Assembly: GCA_017554385.1 (NCBI GenBank)
Contig: JAFZIL010000032.1
Span: forward strand, 1 to 64,000
Direction of reading: 5' to 3'
DNA length: 64,000 bases
Origin: Prevotella sp.
Lineage (GTDB): Bacteria; Bacteroidota; Bacteroidia; Bacteroidales; Bacteroidaceae
Shown here: positions 1 through 12,398 of the stretch, piece by piece
Layout: the number at the start of each line of letters is the position of its first letter
Numbering within the stretch: the stretch's first letter is position 1
Program-made: the position numbers and the translations under genes
The notes under the pieces: model-generated
Told to the model about the DNA's origin: nothing
Databases searched by the model: none
The model's input: only the letters and a program-made list of their open reading frames with translations

Positions 1-127
1 CCAATACGTTCCTGACGAAACGAATTTTTGACGCATCCCGATACCGACCGAACCAAACTTTAATTAATCACATTTTCAAAGAACTCTTTGGCTGCGCGGC
101 TTAGCCGTTACGCCGTATGTTGAATTT

Positions 128-1243
128 TTAACGAACTATTGCTGTATAATGCTCAACAACAATGTTATCCACGCACATATATGCGGGAGTGGTGAGCCCC
201 CAGTCGTTTTTACGTGAACCATCGAACATGAACTTGATCGTCTTCACATTCTCAGCATTCATTGATGTGGCATGCCAGATTTCGATAAGCTTGTTACGAT
301 TAAGATCATAACCCTGTTCTGCCAACTTCACCTCCTTCACGGTAATGGTATCTCCATTCTCACTTAGGCAGATAATATTGCAGCTAAACCAGTCTTCCTT
401 CTCAAACGGACCACCGGAAATGACGTCACCCTTTGTCATAGAGTTGTAAGCGTAGGCTGAGTTGGCGCAATACATGCCCTTAACTTTCACGGGCTCAGCA
501 AAGGTGATGCACTCGTAGTCATTGTAAGCACCCTGTACCACAAGGAACTTATCGCTCTTACGACCACCACCAGGCACTGAGTTGTACTGGTCAGGATCAA
601 GCGTGGCAAAAGTATTATCCTTACGACCGGATATAGCAAAACCCGACCAGTAGACTGCACCGTCATAGACCGACTGCGTACCTATTACAGTAGCACACTT
701 CTCAGTATAGGTAAACTTGCCTTCTCCATTGCCAATCCAATAGAGCTGCTGGTTCAGCTGCTGGTTCTCGAAAGTAATAGTGTCGCGCATAGCAATAACC
801 TCTGCCTTGTAACCTTTATCAAAGACGTATTTCTTGATTTCCTGCTCACCGATTCTCAGCGTAAGTTCCATCTTACCACCCTGCATATCGGTATCCTTCA
901 GCTGAGCGTATGTAGCATCAAGTGCATTCATCAGCTTGGTCTCATCACCTGCTTTTCCTTTCAAAGGCACCGTCCGGTAGTCGAAATTGGTAATTCCAAG
1001 TGCGTCGGCAGCAGAGTTGTACATAGCAACTCTGATAGCGATGCGAGCAGCATCAAATCCATCACGACTGGGATGTTCTGTCGAAGATTTGAAATTCTGG
1101 TACTCTAGGAAGTTGAAAGAGATTGCGTTCTCGTCTGGTGTAGTCATAGGCTCATCACTTTCATCATCGCCACACGATACAAATACTGAAGGAGTGGCCA
1201 CCAAAACAACGGCCATCATCCAATGGAATAAACTTTTTTTCAT
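128..1243 (-). CDS. DUF4465 lipoprotein
   Basis: A 371-residue protein. The first 24 residues form a lipoprotein signal ending in a lipobox (VFVSC), so Cys24 would be lipidated after signal peptidase II cleavage. An acidic stretch (DDESDEP) follows, which in Bacteroidota often favours export of lipoproteins to the cell surface. Residues about 195-367 match DUF4465: the YWSGFAIS motif, the PGGG segment before KFLVVQGAY, and the C-terminal VDNIVVE. The family has no known enzyme activity and looks like a beta-sandwich surface binding protein. Residues 40-190 are a separate region I do not recognise. The gene stands alone on the minus strand, divergent from the GH8 gene, with its own -7 box. Its link to the xylan genes is unclear. 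I have an unverified recollection of DUF4465 proteins near vitamin B12 uptake loci in Bacteroides; nothing here supports that role. Confidence 0.82.
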   Translation of the reverse strand: MKKSLFHWMMAVVLVATPSVFVSCGDDESDEPMTTPDENAISFNFLEYQNFKSSTEHPSRDGFDAARIAIRVAMYNSAADALGITNFDYRTVPLKGKAGDETKLMNALDATYAQLKDTDMQGGKMELTLRIGEQEIKKYVFDKGYKAEVIAMRDTITFENQQLNQQLYWIGNGEGKFTYTEKCATVIGTQSVYDGAVYWSGFAISGRKDNTFATLDPDQYNSVPGGGRKSDKFLVVQGAYNDYECITFAEPVKVKGMYCANSAYAYNSMTKGDVISGGPFEKEDWFSCNIICLSENGDTITVKEVKLAEQGYDLNRNKLIEIWHATSMNAENVKTIKFMFDGSRKNDWGLTTPAYMCVDNIVVEHYTAIVR

Positions 1244-1290
1244 CTGTTTTTTTATATTATGTTCACAATCGTTCCATTTATTTATTGGTG

Positions 1291-1298
1291 CAAAGTTA
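1291..1298 (-). promoter_or_regulatory. -7 box for the DUF4465 lipoprotein gene
   Basis: On the minus strand this reads TAACTTTG, a full match to the Bacteroidota -7 consensus TAnnTTTG, about 48 bases before the start codon. No clear -33 TTTG is seen at the usual spacing. Confidence 0.55.
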
Positions 1299-1362
1299 TG
1301 AAGAATAATTATAAAAACGGAACTATTAACAATGTTTAATAGTTCGTGCCATCATCAAAATT

Positions 1363-1393
1363 TTTGTATATTCGGGAATTATCAGTATCTTTG
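1363..1393 (+). promoter_or_regulatory. Bacteroidota promoter for the GH8 gene
   Basis: TTTG at 1363-1366 and TATCTTTG at 1386-1393 are separated by 19 bp, the expected -33/-7 arrangement. The -7 box ends 19 bases before the ATG at 1413. This excludes the longer reading frame that opens at 1332, because it would start upstream of the promoter. Confidence 0.8.
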
Positions 1394-1412
1394 CACGCAA
1401 AGAACAACGACC

Positions 1413-2756
1413 ATGCAAACAAAGAGTATTATGATTGCTGCCAGCATGTTGGCGTTATGCCTGAAAATGACGGCAAATACCCCATGGACGAAAGGGGGCT
1501 TTGAGACAAATGAGTACCGGAACGTATTCGTGGAGATGGGCTACGAGCCTGCCGCGGTCGACGCAAAGCTGAAAGAAGTGTTCAACAACGTGTTCCACGG
1601 ACCAAACAAGGTGTACTTCGAGGTCAGCGACACAATGGGCTACATCTCCGACATCAAGAACGACGATGCCCGTACCGAGGGCATGAGCTACGGCATGATG
1701 ATAGCCGTTCAACTGAACGAGAAGGACATCTTCGACCGCCTTTGGCGCTGGAGCAAGAAATACATGCAGCACCAAAGCGGACAACGTAAGGGATACTTCG
1801 CATGGAGCTGCAAGACCGACGGCACCCACAACGCTGAGGGAGCAGCCAGCGATGGCGAACTGTACTATATCACTTCCCTCATCTTTGCCTCAAACCGTTG
1901 GGGCAACAACACGGGCATCGACTACAAGGCCGAAGCCCAACACATTCTGAACAGCATCCAACCACGCGATTATAAGGACGAACGCCCGCCACGACAGTTC
2001 CCCGGTTTACCAGCGTCATCGGGAAAAATCTTCCTCATCGACCCCGACACGCGCCTTATCACCTTTACTCCCGATGGTTTCGGTCAGCGCTTCACCGACC
2101 CCAGCTACCACATCCCTGCCTTCTACGAAGTGTGGGCACGATGGGCCGATGACGGCCGCGCCGAATACTGGAAGGACTGTGCCGACAAGAGCCGCGCGTT
2201 CCTTCACAAATGTATCAACGAGCAGACGGGGCTGAATGCCGACAACTGCCAGTACGACGGTAGCGAGATGCAGATGCCACGTTTCCCGGGGATGCCACAG
2301 GGACAGCAAGCTACACCGCGCCGATTGGGCAACAACAACTTCCGCTACGACTCATGGCGTGTGCCGATGAACATTGCGCTGGACTATGAATGGAGCTGTG
2401 CCGACGGTGAGTGGCAACGTAAGTATGGCGAAACCATCCAGAACTTCTTCTACAGCCAAGGCATCAACACATACGTTGACCAATACCGCACCGACGGAAC
2501 GCTGCCCGAGGGCTACGAGATCCTGCAGGCTGGCGGTTTTCGCAAACTGCGCCATAGCATCGGACTCGTTGCCACGCTCGCTGCCGCGTCCGTCATGTGC
2601 TCACACGACAAAAGCAAAGAGTTCGTGGACGCTCTGTGGAACGCCAAGCACGAACCCTTTGACGATGGATATTTCGATGCCTACTACGATGGTTTGCTGC
2701 GTCTCTTCGCTTTTATGCACTTAAGCGGGAACTACCGGGTCATCGGAAAAAGCTAA
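1413..2756 (+). CDS. GH8 exo-oligoxylanase or xylanase
   Basis: A 447-residue secreted GH8 enzyme. The start at 1413 gives a signal peptide (MQTKSIMIAASMLALCLKMTA) and fits the promoter at 1363-1393. The whole mature chain is one (alpha/alpha)6 domain. In the family the general acid is a Glu in an EGMSYGMM-type motif, here Glu89. The conserved SDGE motif has Asp147, and the catalytic base fits Asp313 in RYDSWRVPMN. Members with this spacing and a DxWR-type base motif include reducing-end xylose-releasing exo-oligoxylanases (EC 3.2.1.156), so release of xylose from the reducing end of xylo-oligosaccharides is my best guess; endo-xylanase activity is the alternative. The gene is a single-gene unit, convergent with the GH3 gene 18 bp away, with no clear terminator between them. 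Confidence 0.87.
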   Translation: MQTKSIMIAASMLALCLKMTANTPWTKGGFETNEYRNVFVEMGYEPAAVDAKLKEVFNNVFHGPNKVYFEVSDTMGYISDIKNDDARTEGMSYGMMIAVQLNEKDIFDRLWRWSKKYMQHQSGQRKGYFAWSCKTDGTHNAEGAASDGELYYITSLIFASNRWGNNTGIDYKAEAQHILNSIQPRDYKDERPPRQFPGLPASSGKIFLIDPDTRLITFTPDGFGQRFTDPSYHIPAFYEVWARWADDGRAEYWKDCADKSRAFLHKCINEQTGLNADNCQYDGSEMQMPRFPGMPQGQQATPRRLGNNNFRYDSWRVPMNIALDYEWSCADGEWQRKYGETIQNFFYSQGINTYVDQYRTDGTLPEGYEILQAGGFRKLRHSIGLVATLAAASVMCSHDKSKEFVDALWNAKHEPFDDGYFDAYYDGLLRLFAFMHLSGNYRVIGKS

Positions 2757-2774
2757 AGCCCGTAGACATTATCC

Positions 2775-5420
2775 TTAGTTTACTTCAAAGTCTACTGACT
2801 GCAGGTCGCAGTCGAGTGAAGAGGTGCCATAGAGAATCTGATACTTACCTGATTTGACGCTCAGCTCGTCGATATCGGCATCGTAGTATTCGAAAGCCTC
2901 CCCGTCGAGCGTGATGACGGCAGTCTTCGTCTCACCAGGCTTCAACGACAGCTTCTGGAAACCCTTCAGCGCCTTGATGGGCGCACCTTCGTCGCCAAGA
3001 CGCTTCACGTAGACCTGCACCGTCTCAGTGCCTTCACACTTGCCTGTGTTCGTCACAGGAACAGATATGGTTACCTTTGGATTTGAGGCTTGTGTTTTAA
3101 GATTTGAGATTTGTGATTTGCCCAAGGCAAAGGTGGTATAGCTCAGTCCGTAACCGAAAGCATACTGCGGTTTACCTGTAAAGTAGCGATAGGTACGGTT
3201 CTTCATCGAGTAGTCCATGAAGTCGGGCAGGTCGTCATTAGAACGGTAGAACGTCACGGGCAACTTGCCACCAGGGTTATAGTCACCGAAGAGCACCTCA
3301 GCCAACGCCTTGGCACCTCCCTGACCGGGATACCATGCCTGCAGCAGCGCGTCGTACTGACCCTCAACGCTGCCAAAAGCGATAGCCGAACCGGAGCAGT
3401 TGACGAATACAACAGGTTTGCCCGTACTGTGCATAGCCTTTACAAGCATCTGCTGCACTTTCGGCAGTTCTATATCCTGCTTGTCACCGCCCTCTCCCTC
3501 CATGCGGGCCGAGATACCTCCGATAATGATAATAGCGTCGGCCTGCTTCACCTCATTAGCCAGTTCAGTGAAATCGACGAGCTTCCGCTCGCAGATGTCG
3601 CCACGAAGCATGGCAAACTGTCCATTTCCACGGCGATACTCGATAATGATGTCATAGTCCTTGCCCTGCTCAACAGGGAAAGACTTGTATTCTACGCGAC
3701 GGCCGAAGCCGAAACCACGGCGTCCCATAGGCTTCCCTTCTTCAACCACCTCACCGTTCACTTTCAGCACATAGCCGTTGTCGGTAGAGAGCGTGTACTT
3801 CATCTCGCCAGTGAAGGTAGCCTTATACTTGCCGCTAATGCGGACGGAGAGATTGTCGTTGCTGATGCCCTCGGCAAAGCCCCACGCACCGAAGGTCGAG
3901 AAGTTCAACTCGTTATAATAGCCGGTCTTGTCTGGATTACCGCTCAGCTCCTTGTTATTCCAGAATTCCACCTTTACGCCCTTACCTTCGTTGAAGTCCT
4001 GCAAGTGGTGAACAGTAGTGTATTCGTCGTTCAGCTCACAGGCCTTCTGATAGATAATCGTTGTGTTAGGCATGGCAGCACGGATACCTTCGAGCAACGA
4101 GTGCTGGTGCTCTTCCGTGGGCGTTCCTCCATAGTTGCCGTTCAGCAACTCCACGTCGTCGGCGTTAGGGCCTACAACGGCCAAGGTCTTGAGGCTCTTT
4201 GAGAGAGGCAAAACCTCTCTCCACAATCCGTTTACGGTTGCCTGTTTGTTTTCGAGCAGCACCATCGACTCGCGGGCAGCCTGGATGGCCAAGTCGTTGT
4301 GCTTATCGCAACTGATTGTCGACGGGGGAATCGTTGACCATGGAACGAGCTCGGCAGGGTCGAACATGCCCAGTTCGAAGCGTCCTGTCAGCGTCTTACG
4401 CAAGTGCATGTCGAGGTCACTCTCCTTGATGTATCCCTTCTTCAGACCTTCAGTAAGCGACATAAAGACCTTGCCGCACTCCAGGTCTGTGCCGTTGAGC
4501 ACCGCATCGACCGAAGCTGACAGCGGGTCGGAATGGGTCTCATGCTGCCCCTTGTTATAGAAGTTGTTGATGGCATCGCAGTCGGTAAGCACGATGCCGT
4601 CGTAGCCCCACTTGTTGCGCAGGATGTCTATAAGCAGACGGTCGCTGGTACAGCAGGGACGACCCTCAAAGCGTTGGTAAGCACACATCACCTCACGTAC
4701 GTTACCTTTCTTCACCAGTGCCTTGAACGCTGGCAGATAGGTCTCCCACAGGTCACGGTTCGTGGGTTCCACGTTCATGGAGTGGCGCAGAGGTTCCGGT
4801 CCGCTATGCACGGCATAGTGCTTGGCACAGGCGTGGGTCTTGTAATACTTATCATTGTTGCCCTGCATGCCGAGTACCGTCTGCACACCGAGAACGGCAT
4901 TCAGGTAGGGGTCTTCACCGCAGGTCTCCTGGCCGCGACCCCAACGGGGATCACGGAAAATGTTCACATTTGGACACCAAAACGTCAGCTCCGGATTACC
5001 TGGATAGTAGGTGGCGCCCATGGGAACATTGAACAACTTTGGGTCGTTGTGGTCGGTGCGATTCCAATTGGCGCGTGCCTCGTCACTCACCTGCGAGAAT
5101 ACGTCGTAGACCAGCTGCGCATTAAAGGCAGCGGCCAAGCCGATAGGCTGCGGGTAGACAGTATAGCCACCCTGACGTACTCCATGACAAGCCTCGCTCC
5201 ACCAGTTATACGACGGGATACCGAGACGGTCGATGGAGATGCTCTTGTTCATCATCAGCCCAACCTTCTCCTCAGGGGTAAGCATACCCAACAGGTTCTC
5301 GACTCGCTGTTCCGTTGGCAGTTGAGGATTCTGCCACTGATACTTCATCTCCTGTGCATCAGTCGTAGCTGCACAAAGCAGCAAGACAGCCATTGTGACA
5401 AATACTATACACTTTTTCAT
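2775..5420 (-). CDS. GH3 beta-xylosidase with PA14 insert
   Basis: An 881-residue secreted GH3 enzyme with a signal peptide of about 22 residues. The order is GH3 N-terminal barrel (about 30-350), GH3 C-terminal sandwich interrupted by a PA14 domain (about 470-610), and a fibronectin-III-like cap (785-878). The nucleophile is Asp280 in IVLTDCD; the DCD form is typical of xylosidase-type GH3 proteins. The expected reaction is release of xylose from the non-reducing end of xylo-oligosaccharides, in the periplasm or at the surface. Prevotella xylan clusters contain several such PA14-bearing GH3 enzymes. The gene follows the GH2 gene on the same strand by 9 bp, so they form one operon. Residues 768-782 (KSQISNLKTQASNPK) come from a 7-bp repeat inserted just before the cap domain. 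Alpha-arabinofuranosidase or beta-glucosidase activity cannot be excluded. Confidence 0.9.
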   Translation of the reverse strand: MKKCIVFVTMAVLLLCAATTDAQEMKYQWQNPQLPTEQRVENLLGMLTPEEKVGLMMNKSISIDRLGIPSYNWWSEACHGVRQGGYTVYPQPIGLAAAFNAQLVYDVFSQVSDEARANWNRTDHNDPKLFNVPMGATYYPGNPELTFWCPNVNIFRDPRWGRGQETCGEDPYLNAVLGVQTVLGMQGNNDKYYKTHACAKHYAVHSGPEPLRHSMNVEPTNRDLWETYLPAFKALVKKGNVREVMCAYQRFEGRPCCTSDRLLIDILRNKWGYDGIVLTDCDAINNFYNKGQHETHSDPLSASVDAVLNGTDLECGKVFMSLTEGLKKGYIKESDLDMHLRKTLTGRFELGMFDPAELVPWSTIPPSTISCDKHNDLAIQAARESMVLLENKQATVNGLWREVLPLSKSLKTLAVVGPNADDVELLNGNYGGTPTEEHQHSLLEGIRAAMPNTTIIYQKACELNDEYTTVHHLQDFNEGKGVKVEFWNNKELSGNPDKTGYYNELNFSTFGAWGFAEGISNDNLSVRISGKYKATFTGEMKYTLSTDNGYVLKVNGEVVEEGKPMGRRGFGFGRRVEYKSFPVEQGKDYDIIIEYRRGNGQFAMLRGDICERKLVDFTELANEVKQADAIIIIGGISARMEGEGGDKQDIELPKVQQMLVKAMHSTGKPVVFVNCSGSAIAFGSVEGQYDALLQAWYPGQGGAKALAEVLFGDYNPGGKLPVTFYRSNDDLPDFMDYSMKNRTYRYFTGKPQYAFGYGLSYTTFALGKSQISNLKTQASNPKVTISVPVTNTGKCEGTETVQVYVKRLGDEGAPIKALKGFQKLSLKPGETKTAVITLDGEAFEYYDADIDELSVKSGKYQILYGTSSLDCDLQSVDFEVN
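3081..3122. repeat. 7-bp repeat (CTCAAAT family) inside the GH3 gene
   Basis: Six units of seven bases, plus-strand consensus ATTTGAG (minus strand CTCAAAT). Because 7 is not a multiple of 3, the frame rotates and the protein reads KSQISNLKTQASNPK. The array lies in the coding sequence between two domains. The same unit recurs at 44620-44647. Confidence 0.8.
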
Positions 5421-5429
5421 ATACTTTGA

Positions 5430-9404
<3,975 letters not shown>

Positions 9405-9500
9405 CTAACTTGAAAGTATTTATAATAGAAAGTGGTGCCTATGATACTTAATGAAAACGATATGAGACACACAGCCACGACGGGATTGGGAATTAATTCG

Positions 9501-9508
9501 TACTTTTG
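9501..9508 (+). promoter_or_regulatory. -7 box for the tandem GH43 gene
   Basis: TACTTTTG matches TAnnTTTG and lies 33 bases before the start codon at 9542. No matching -33 element was found. It is divergent from the GH2-GH3 promoter in the same 173-bp spacer. Confidence 0.6.
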
Positions 9509-9541
9509 CATCAGATTTTTCAATAACCAAAAACATATTTA

Positions 9542-12310
9542 ATGATGAAACGAATCATGACAGTTGCAGCAGTGGCCCTGATGACTGCAACGGCAGCAGT
9601 GGCACAGAACCCTTTTGTGCAGACATGGTTTACCAGCGACCCCGCACCCCTCGTAGCGGGCGACCGCATGTACGTATACACCGGCCACGACGAGGACAAT
9701 GCCGACTTCTTCTGGATGCAAGAGTGGCGTGTCTATTCGACCAGTGACATGGTGAACTGGCAAGACCACGGCTCGCCACTCGCCTTGGAGTCGTTCTCTT
9801 GGGCCGATGACCGTGCCTGGGCCTCTCAGTGCATTGAGCGCGACGGTAAGTACTATTGGTACATCTGTGCCCACTCGAAAATATCAAATGGCATGGCCAT
9901 CGGTGTGGCCGTCAGCGACACGCCCACAGGTCCCTTCCGCGATGCCATTGGCAAACCACTGTTCGAGAACGGTTCGTGGGACCACATCGATCCCACAGTG
10001 ATGATTGATGACGACGGACAGGCATGGCTGATGTGGGGCAATCCCCAATGCTACTATCTGAAGTTGAATCATGACATGATTAGCTACAGTGGTGAACTGG
10101 GCAAACTCGACATGACCGAGGAAGCGTTTGGCGGCCCCATCATGAGCAAGCGCGAGAAAGGAAAGAAATACAAGGACTCGTATGTAGAAGGTCCTTGGCT
10201 GATGAAAGCAAGGGGTGGGCTATATTACCTGCTCTACGCTGCCGGTGGTGTGCCCGAGCATATCTCATATAGTAAAGCTTCCCACCCCACTGGCCCTTGG
10301 ACCTACGCTGGTGAGATTATGCCTCTCTCCGACACGAAGTCGTTTACCAACCACTGCGGTGTAGCCGACTATAAGGGACACAGCTATTTCTTCTACCACA
10401 CAGGCAAACTGCCCAAGGGTGGCGGTTTTGGCCGTAGCGTGGCCGTCGAAGAGTTCAAATACAATGCCGACGGCAGTTTCCCCACGATTCTGCCTACTGA
10501 CGAGGGTGTGAAGCCCATCGCTACCTTTAACCCTTACCGCAAGGTCGAGGCCGAAACAATGGCATTCTCGAGCGGTGTGAAGACCGAGCAGAACGATGAG
10601 GTGGGCATCTACGTCACCGACATCCACAATGGCGACTACATCAAGCTGCAGAATGTGGCCTTTGGCAACAGCACACCTCGTACATTCATCGCCCGCGTGG
10701 CCAGTGGCTTGCGTGGCGGACAGATAGAATTACGCATCGACAGCCTTGGAGGCCGACTCCTCGGCACACTTAACGTTCCAGGCACAGGAGGATGGGAACA
10801 GTGGCAGACAATTACTATCGATCTGGACTACTCGACCCTTACTGACCTGAACGCTCCCTCACGCACCATCTCAGGTCTTAACCTGCCTGCTACGACCGAC
10901 CTTTACCTCGTCTTCAAGGGCCGCAAGGGTCCGAAACTCTTTAACTTCGACTGGTGGGAGATGCGCGGACTGGAGCAAGTGAACATGCCGCTCTTCCAGA
11001 CCAAGTACACTGCTGACCCCTCTCCGTTAGTGGTGGGCGACACCTTATTTCTTTATACGTCGCACGACGCCTCGCCCGAGGATATTCCCGACGAGAACGA
11101 GAAGGGCTCTGCCGGCTTCTTCATGTACGACTGGCTACTATGGTCGACAACCGACATGGTGAACTGGACAGAGCATGGTGCCGTAGCCTCATTAAAAGAC
11201 TTCCCTTGGCGCTCGCGTGAGAACGGTGCTTGGGCCATCCAGACGGTGGAGCGCAACGGAAAGTACTATCTTTATGCTCCGCTCCACGGTCATGGTATTG
11301 GCGTACTCGAGGCCGATTCTCCCTACGGACCTTTCAAGGATCCACTGGGCAAACCGCTCGTTTGGGATCAGAGCAACTGGTATGACATAGACCCCAGTGT
11401 CTATACCGATGACGACGGTCAGGCCTATATGTACTGGGGTAATCCCCATACTTTTTGGGCCAAACTGGGCAACGATATGACCTCACTCACCAGCGAGGTG
11501 ACAAAGCTGCCACATATCCCAAACTATCAGGAAGGCCCGTGGTTCTACAAGCGTAACGGGCACTATTACCTTGGTTTCGCCAGCACCTGCTGCCCTGAAG
11601 CATTAGGCTATGCCATGAGTGACTCGCCCACTGGTCCCTGGGAGTGGAAGGGTTATATCATGAAGCCCACACAGCGCGACCGCGGCAACCATCCCGGCAT
11701 CTGCGACTACAAGGGCCACAGCTATGTCTTTGGACAGAACTACGACCTGATGCACCTGGAGACCTTCCAGCACCACGAGCGCCGCTCGGTCTCGGCACAG
11801 GAGATGACATATAATACCGACGGCACCATCCAGGAGATTCCCTACTGGCTCGACCAGCAACCTATGAAGCAGCTCTGCTGGTTGAATCCTTACCAGCGTG
11901 TAGAGGCTGAGACCATGAACTGGGGCTTTGGACTGAAGTCGGCCAAGATGGGCATCGAGAACACGGGCGTCGTAAAGGACATGCCTGAGTCCACGGGCAA
12001 GAAAAACATGTACATCTTCGACCTGAACGACGGCGAGTACATCCGTCTGCGCGGTGTAGACTTCGGCACAAAGGGTGCCAAACAGTTCGTCATCACTGCT
12101 GCAGCCATGGGCACAGCCACCGTTACCCTACACCTTGACAGTCAAGACGGTCCCGTTGTCGGCACCACCGTCATCAAGGCCACCGGCTCTGTCGACAAGT
12201 ACCGTTCCTTCTCCGCAAAAGTCAAGAACGCCACTGGCATACACGACCTCTACCTCTGCTTCTCACAGACCCAGGGCGACGTCCGTCTGGACTGGTGGCA
12301 GTTCAAGTAA
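9542..12310 (+). CDS. Tandem GH43-CBM6-GH43-CBM6 enzyme
   Basis: A 922-residue secreted protein with two complete GH43 five-bladed propellers, each followed by a CBM6. Signal peptide 1-21. GH43-1 spans about 25-320 with base Asp33, pKa-modulating Asp150 and acid Glu216 (YVEGPW). CBM6-1 spans about 333-475. GH43-2 spans about 482-770 with Asp492, Asp617 and Glu664 (YQEGPW). CBM6-2 spans about 783-922. Both catalytic triads are intact, so both halves should work as inverting enzymes, most likely alpha-L-arabinofuranosidase and/or beta-xylosidase on arabinoxylan. The halves are clearly diverged, which argues for two specificities rather than a recent duplication. The second ATG at 9545 is an equally good start. 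It is a single-gene unit with its own promoter and a strong terminator. Confidence 0.9.
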   Translation: MMKRIMTVAAVALMTATAAVAQNPFVQTWFTSDPAPLVAGDRMYVYTGHDEDNADFFWMQEWRVYSTSDMVNWQDHGSPLALESFSWADDRAWASQCIERDGKYYWYICAHSKISNGMAIGVAVSDTPTGPFRDAIGKPLFENGSWDHIDPTVMIDDDGQAWLMWGNPQCYYLKLNHDMISYSGELGKLDMTEEAFGGPIMSKREKGKKYKDSYVEGPWLMKARGGLYYLLYAAGGVPEHISYSKASHPTGPWTYAGEIMPLSDTKSFTNHCGVADYKGHSYFFYHTGKLPKGGGFGRSVAVEEFKYNADGSFPTILPTDEGVKPIATFNPYRKVEAETMAFSSGVKTEQNDEVGIYVTDIHNGDYIKLQNVAFGNSTPRTFIARVASGLRGGQIELRIDSLGGRLLGTLNVPGTGGWEQWQTITIDLDYSTLTDLNAPSRTISGLNLPATTDLYLVFKGRKGPKLFNFDWWEMRGLEQVNMPLFQTKYTADPSPLVVGDTLFLYTSHDASPEDIPDENEKGSAGFFMYDWLLWSTTDMVNWTEHGAVASLKDFPWRSRENGAWAIQTVERNGKYYLYAPLHGHGIGVLEADSPYGPFKDPLGKPLVWDQSNWYDIDPSVYTDDDGQAYMYWGNPHTFWAKLGNDMTSLTSEVTKLPHIPNYQEGPWFYKRNGHYYLGFASTCCPEALGYAMSDSPTGPWEWKGYIMKPTQRDRGNHPGICDYKGHSYVFGQNYDLMHLETFQHHERRSVSAQEMTYNTDGTIQEIPYWLDQQPMKQLCWLNPYQRVEAETMNWGFGLKSAKMGIENTGVVKDMPESTGKKNMYIFDLNDGEYIRLRGVDFGTKGAKQFVITAAAMGTATVTLHLDSQDGPVVGTTVIKATGSVDKYRSFSAKVKNATGIHDLYLCFSQTQGDVRLDWWQFK

Positions 12311-12332
12311 AAGGATACAACACTACAGAAAA

Positions 12333-12375
12333 AACTACGCGGACGTGTCGATGATACGTCCGCGTAGTTCTTTTT
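12333..12375. terminator. Bidirectional rho-independent terminator
   Basis: A 14-bp perfect stem (AACTACGCGGACGT at 12333-12346, paired with 12356-12369) with a 9-base loop. It is followed by a T-tract on the plus strand and preceded by an A-tract that would be a U-tract on the minus strand. It sits between the convergent GH43 and GH51 genes and can serve both. Confidence 0.9.
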
Positions 12376-12398
12376 CTATGAGGTCCAAAAAATCTAAA

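Noticed and set aside
1-127. A gene end or terminator at the left edge
   Set aside because: No frame with coding features and no hairpin with T-tract was found in these bases.
1332-1412. Longer start for the GH8 gene
   Set aside because: The promoter -33 and -7 boxes lie inside this stretch, and the signal peptide begins at 1413.
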